Below are positions 5,404-8,580 of a stretch of 8,580 nucleotides of DNA, in pieces. The notes under the pieces were generated by a model. The model did no database searches and was not told the origin of the DNA. It worked only from the letters and a program-made list of their open reading frames with translations. Position 1 is the first letter of the stretch. Each line of letters begins with the position of its first letter. The DNA comes from Candidatus Thorarchaeota archaeon (GTDB lineage Archaea > Asgardarchaeota > Thorarchaeia > Thorarchaeales > Thorarchaeaceae): the NCBI GenBank assembly GCA_016840965.1, contig JAEORI010000086.1:1-8580 (forward strand). The letters are read 5' to 3'. Position numbers and translations under genes: made by a program.

Positions 5404-6492
5404 TTAGCGTTCACGCTTGCCATCGATGAATTCATCGACGCGTTTTCTTGCCTCGAAATCATCTATCTGATAACGTGGATGTTTGAAACTGTAGGAACTG
5501 ATACTTGAGAGTTCCCCTCCAATTCCTCTATCGAGTGCAATCTTTACAGCTCTAGCAACATCGATAATAACTCCACCACTATTGGGCGAGTCCTGAACTG
5601 ATAGCTTCAAGTCAAGATCAATTGGCAGGTCTCCAAAAGCCCTAGATCTCATGCTGATGTAGCAAACTTTGTTGTCTTGTAGGAATGGTACGTAATCACT
5701 CGGACCAATCTTGGTAGGAAGTTCATAATCTACACAGCTTGTAACTGCTTCAGTCTTGCTGATTCTCTTTGAGCTCAGTCTGTTTTCGACCTGCATATTT
5801 TCAAAGTCTGTGTTTCCGCCAATGTTAAGCTGGTATGTGTTCTCAAGAATCAAGCCCCGCTTGTCAAAAAGTTGAGCAAGAATACGATGAAGGATTGTTG
5901 CACCAAGTTGACTCTTGATGTCATCTCCTGCACATGGGATTCCTGCTTTCTCAAAAGCCTGTGCAAGTGGGGATTTAGGGTCTGAAACGATAAACTCAGG
6001 GATTGCATTTATGTATCCTATCCCAGCATCCAGGGCAGCTTTTGCATAAATTCTCGAGCTCTCCGCACTTCCAACAGGGAGGTAAGAAACGAGCAAGTCC
6101 GCTTTTGCTTTCTTAAGTTCTTCCACTATATTCACTGCTTCAATCTCCTTCTCATCATATGCAAAGAAGGACTCTCTCATGTGGGGTGCAACACCATCTG
6201 ATATGGGGCCGGGCAATACCTTGACGCCAGTCTTTGGAACATCAGGAGCGAATGCTACACAGCAGTTAGGCTCTATCCACATGGCCTCAGCAATATCAAG
6301 ACCAATCTTCTTTTTGTTTGCCTCAAAGGCCGCAACAAACTTGAGGTCTTTTGGAAAGTAACCGCCAAAATCTACATGCATTAGACCTGGAACTTCTTCA
6401 TCTGCCTTAGCGTTTCTGTAGTAATGTGTGCCTTGAATCAGCGCAGACGCACAGTTACCAAGCCCGGCGATTGCTATTCGGACATCTCCCAT
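5404..6492 (-). CDS. ino1: Myo-inositol-1-phosphate synthase
   Basis: Converts D-glucose 6-phosphate to L-myo-inositol 1-phosphate (EC 5.5.1.4) with NAD+ used and regenerated in the cycle. In archaea the product feeds archaetidylinositol lipids and, in some hyperthermophiles, inositol-phosphate solutes. The 362-residue protein follows the archaeal/actinobacterial form all along its length: Rossmann motif AGLGNCAS at 9-16, VPGLMHVDFGGY at 34-45, VSYLPVGS at 135-142, GDDIKSQLGAT at 189-199 with the active-site lysine Lys193, NIGGNTDF at 223-230, SKTEAVTS at 245-252, and QDSPNSGGVIID at 300-311. No key block is missing. The ATG at 6490-6492 has AAGGTGAG at 6499-6506, 6 nt upstream. It has its own TATA-like box and a clear palindrome upstream, and converges on the peptidase gene. 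Function is nearly certain; the use of the product here is not. Confidence 0.96.
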   Translation of the reverse strand: MGDVRIAIAGLGNCASALIQGTHYYRNAKADEEVPGLMHVDFGGYFPKDLKFVAAFEANKKKIGLDIAEAMWIEPNCCVAFAPDVPKTGVKVLPGPISDGVAPHMRESFFAYDEKEIEAVNIVEELKKAKADLLVSYLPVGSAESSRIYAKAALDAGIGYINAIPEFIVSDPKSPLAQAFEKAGIPCAGDDIKSQLGATILHRILAQLFDKRGLILENTYQLNIGGNTDFENMQVENRLSSKRISKTEAVTSCVDYELPTKIGPSDYVPFLQDNKVCYISMRSRAFGDLPIDLDLKLSVQDSPNSGGVIIDVARAVKIALDRGIGGELSSISSYSFKHPRYQIDDFEARKRVDEFIDGKRER

Positions 6493-6513
6493 TTTCGACT
6501 CACCTTATCTAAG

Positions 6514-6550
6514 TATTCTATAGTCATAGAATAGTTATTTCTTTTAAAAC
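6514..6550 (-). promoter_or_regulatory. ino1 promoter with 20-bp palindromic operator
   Basis: On the minus strand GTTTTAAAAG (6541-6550) is a TATA-like box; about 25 nt further on, transcription would start near 6520. Across that point lies the perfect inverted repeat TATTCTAT-agtc-ATAGAATA (6514-6533), 8-bp arms with a 4-nt spacer. Its position between TATA and the ribosome site (6499-6506) suits a repressor operator; an RNA hairpin in the leader is the alternative. Confidence 0.5.
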
Positions 6551-6566
6551 TTGCGAGCTGGCAATC

Positions 6567-7403
6567 TCAGCTTTCAGAAGCATTATCGTCTTTTTCAGAT
6601 GCTTCAGCCTCTATTCTTTCATAATCTGAGAAGAGCAGCTTTTTTGCGGACGCAATAGTCTTAGGGCCAATCCCTGGAATTTTCCCCCAATCATCAATCT
6701 GAAGGATGGCTTCTTGAGGTGAACCAAATCGCTCGAGAATACTCCTAGCACGAACAACATTGATTCCAGGGAAACCAGCGATGAAGAACTCTTGCTCGTC
6801 ATTCATCGTATCGAGTCCTTTCCTTGTTCTAATTACAGGAAGTTTCTGACCTTTCTGTTTCCTCTTCTCATCATCTCCAACTAGAACACCGTAAAGCAAA
6901 CCTGCTGAATGTAATGCATTGTATCCTTTGATAACCTGAATACCCCTCTCACTGATACTCTCAATCAAGGCATCCAAGGCACTAGGATGAATATAGCTTG
7001 CACGTTCCATTGTCACAAAGTATGGCCTTCCTTTGGTCTGTTTGGTTGAGAAGGGTATGTAGATACACCCTTTCATCGGATCTCTTCGAATTGCAAGGAT
7101 ATTCTCAATAAGGACATAGGGCTTGTCATATTCTAGTAGTGCATCTAGCTGCTTTGTTAGTCGGGGTACACCAGCAGCACTGCCTTTCAAAGTATTCACA
7201 AAATCATTAACGGTTTTTCTCTCAATAGCGACACCATCGACTCCAAGGATGTCTCCGATTGGAATCTTCTGGACTGAGTATGTGATTTCTTCTTTGTCCA
7301 ACATTGACATGAGATGCTTTACAGCATTCTTGCCCTTTCCTCCGGTTTCATGTATATCGATAACAATCTCCGGAACATTTCCGAAAAGATCTGATTGCAT
7401 CAT
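6567..7403 (-). CDS. XPF/ERCC4-family structure-specific nuclease with tandem HhH
   Basis: A 278-residue nuclease of the XPF/Mus81/Hef family, which cuts 3'-flaps, bubbles and stalled forks. Residues about 12-160 form the ERCC4 nuclease domain with the core motif GD...ERKTVND: Gly50-Asp51, Glu61-Arg62-Lys63 and Asp67, plus the upstream Asp16 and Glu19. The usual D-x-R-E here reads D-I-H-E, histidine for arginine. Residues about 205-258 are two helix-hairpin-helix units (AGFPGINVVRARSIL and KIPGIGPKTIASAKKLL) that bind DNA and mediate dimerisation. There is no helicase domain, so it is like the short XPF of crenarchaea rather than the euryarchaeal Hef. A longer linker (about 160-204) and an acidic tail follow. 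The ATG at 7401-7403 overlaps the upstream stop by one base (TAATG), with only a weak GGGG before it, so translation is probably coupled. A second ATG follows at once. Family assignment is confident; partners (PCNA) are inferred. Confidence 0.92.
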   Translation of the reverse strand: MMQSDLFGNVPEIVIDIHETGGKGKNAVKHLMSMLDKEEITYSVQKIPIGDILGVDGVAIERKTVNDFVNTLKGSAAGVPRLTKQLDALLEYDKPYVLIENILAIRRDPMKGCIYIPFSTKQTKGRPYFVTMERASYIHPSALDALIESISERGIQVIKGYNALHSAGLLYGVLVGDDEKRKQKGQKLPVIRTRKGLDTMNDEQEFFIAGFPGINVVRARSILERFGSPQEAILQIDDWGKIPGIGPKTIASAKKLLFSDYERIEAEASEKDDNASES

Positions 7404-8041
7404 TAACCCCCATCAAAGAGCGTCATGACTGCAGCCATCGAAACTTCTCTTGCCAGCTTTGGATCATCTGCTGAACCTATGATCACAACATCATTATCCT
7501 CAGGCCGCAAGCTTTCTATGATTAGAACCGTTTCAGCTTCATAAGCAAGTAGAACGTGGAAGTCATCTGGTGGCATGACCAATCGAACGTTCTTCTGTAC
7601 TAGTGTCGTTGCTCCTGCTTTCCCATATCCTCCTTGGATGATTGCTTCGTCCCTCTGTCGAACACCATCCGTCACAAGTGATGCTTTGTCTTTTACAAGA
7701 TTGGCGTAGGCATAATCATACATCACAAGTTGCTTAACATCTAGCATTAATCCACGCGGAACATCACGTATGATTTCATCGAATAACCTCTGACCACTGA
7801 TTGTCAACCTCTGACCTTGCTTTCCTTCTGGTTCAATGTAGTCTGACTCAGTGAGTCTTTTCAAAAGAGTTCTTGCACTTCCCTCTCCTATCGACATCTT
7901 GTCACAGAGTTCATACCTCCCAAGGGGCTGCTCTCTACCTATCATTATCAGAGCCACTACTGCCTGATGCGGTTTGAACGCTGGTGCAACACGTCCATCG
8001 GCTGGCTCAGAGAGTCTTATGAACTCGTCTTTCCATGTCAA
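7403..8041 (-). CDS. Winged-helix protein, DUF4443-like
   Basis: A 212-residue protein with an N-terminal winged helix-turn-helix (about 25-92): HQAVVALIMIGREQPLGRYELCDKM, a recognition-type helix GEGSARTLLKRLTESDYI, and a wing with GQRLTISGQRLFDEI. The C-terminal part (about 98-208) matches my memory of the archaeal DUF4443 family: a conserved DGVRQRDEAI, then GATTLV and VMPPDD, then alternating beta/alpha sequence. That half may bind a small ligand. It is likely a transcription regulator, but no ligand or target is known to me. The start is TTG at 8039-8041 with GGAGAG at 8051-8056, 9 nt upstream; TTGA makes a 4-nt overlap with the stop of the S-component gene, and the stop overlaps the nuclease ATG by one base. 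The three genes are thus one translationally linked unit. The winged helix is confident; the family name less so. Confidence 0.8.
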   Translation of the reverse strand: MTWKDEFIRLSEPADGRVAPAFKPHQAVVALIMIGREQPLGRYELCDKMSIGEGSARTLLKRLTESDYIEPEGKQGQRLTISGQRLFDEIIRDVPRGLMLDVKQLVMYDYAYANLVKDKASLVTDGVRQRDEAIIQGGYGKAGATTLVQKNVRLVMPPDDFHVLLAYEAETVLIIESLRPEDNDVVIIGSADDPKLAREVSMAAVMTLFDGG

Positions 8042-8580
8042 AACATACTACTCTCCAGCTTCTCTACTTCAATCCTTGACTCAGCACTCCAGATAAGGTC
8101 TTTGAGTTGTCTTGTCAACACTGTATCTAGCATGGGCACTACTTGTGAGAAGATCACTGCATTTGAAATCACATGTAAGATTGTGAATGGTATTGCTGCA
8201 AGCACCGCTAGCATGAATGGTACACCAAAAGTTACAGAATACCCGAGATTAGTGATCTGGTCAAATATGAATGTAACAAAGGCTCCTGTAATAGCGAGCT
8301 CCAATTTTCTGGGGTTAAGGCGTTTGCTATTAGTTCCTCGTCTTCCCATGATTGATCCTACTGCGATGATGTAAAACCATCCGATGACTTGTGATGCCCA
8401 TATCTGGGGAATAAATCCTCCCCATGGGTTGATGAGTCCAAATAACAGAGACATGATTAACGTTGACCAGATTGCCATATGAGCTCCGAAGATGTATGCA
8501 GTAACAAACAGGACAGTCGATCCTAACTCGAGATTAGGAACTGCAACCAATGCATAGTTACCAACTAATGCTAAAGCAGT
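8038..8580 (-). CDS. ECF-type transporter substrate-binding (S) component, 5' end cut by the window
   Basis: The reading frame is open to the last base of the window: ten residues (TALALVGNYA) precede the first possible internal start at 8550, so the true start lies outside. The 180 visible residues have five or so membrane helices, at about 1-16, 20-40, 44-73, 90-110 and 120-150. The N-terminal pattern 'NYALVAVPNLELGSTVLFVTAYIFG' followed by INPWGG and PQIWASQVIGW resembles S components of energy-coupling factor vitamin transporters, where 'PN.EL' and a glycine-rich second helix are common. S components need an EcfT and two ATPases; none is in the window, so a shared module elsewhere is implied. 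The last 25 residues are a charged cytoplasmic tail. The gene ends in TGA overlapping the next TTG start. Substrate unknown. I am fairly sure of the S-component class, less sure of the exact helix ends. Confidence 0.75.
   Translation of the reverse strand, partial: TALALVGNYALVAVPNLELGSTVLFVTAYIFGAHMAIWSTLIMSLLFGLINPWGGFIPQIWASQVIGWFYIIAVGSIMGRRGTNSKRLNPRKLELAITGAFVTFIFDQITNLGYSVTFGVPFMLAVLAAIPFTILHVISNAVIFSQVVPMLDTVLTRQLKDLIWSAESRIEVEKLESSMF

Noticed and set aside
7967..8374. 135-codon open frame on the plus strand
   Set aside because: It is antisense to the S-component and DUF4443-like genes, both with clear family features and overlapping ends; no ribosome site.
1..8580. tRNA, rRNA, CRISPR array, insertion sequence
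   Set aside because: I found no cloverleaf with a T-loop motif, no regularly spaced repeats, no transposase-like protein and no long terminal inverted repeats.

Overview
The window looks like chromosomal DNA of an archaeon, most probably an Asgard archaeon (Thorarchaeia-like is a guess). The signs are Shine-Dalgarno sites complementary to an archaeal 16S tail (GGAGG / AGGTGA), TATA-like boxes rather than -35/-10 promoters, a Rab/Ras-type small GTPase, an archaeal/actinobacterial-type inositol-1-phosphate synthase, a short XPF-type nuclease with no helicase, a DUF4443-like protein, and a TPR protein ending in a PCI-like winged helix. Base composition is moderate (about 40-45% G+C by eye). There is no mobile element, CRISPR array, rRNA or tRNA. 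TTG starts are very common (five of eleven genes), most with good Shine-Dalgarno sites.

Layout. (1) 131-670 (+) is an all-helical protein of unknown function, convergent with a small zinc-ribbon-like protein at 698-913 (-). (2) 1020-3080 (-) is a compact three-gene unit: a minimal FtsX/MacB-type permease, its LolD/MacB-type ATPase 3 nt downstream, and a TPR plus PCI-like winged-helix protein 33 nt further on. (3) 3165-3344 (-) is a ribbon-helix-helix regulator, divergent from the Rab-like GTPase at 3578-4120 (+). The 233-nt region between them holds two TATA-like boxes, each followed at once by a GGTnnnACC palindrome, plus a larger inverted repeat. (4) 4208-5347 (+) is an M42 metallo-aminopeptidase, separated by a hairpin-plus-T terminator from the convergent gene at 5404-6492 (-) for myo-inositol-1-phosphate synthase, which has a clear 20-bp palindrome between its TATA-like box and its start. 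(5) 6567-8580 (-) is a set of three genes with overlapping ends: an ECF-type S component cut by the window edge, a DUF4443-like winged-helix protein, and an XPF/ERCC4 nuclease.

How they may work together. The ABC pair is complete in its basic parts and probably acts at the cytoplasmic membrane; the TPR-PCI protein may be its cytosolic partner or only share its transcript. The inositol synthase supplies the head group for archaeal inositol phospholipids. The RHH protein plausibly represses itself and perhaps the GTPase gene. The linkage of a membrane S component, a putative DNA-binding protein and a DNA-repair nuclease by overlapping reading frames has no obvious functional explanation. Annotated genes cover most of the window; the longest gene-free stretch is the 233-nt divergent region.
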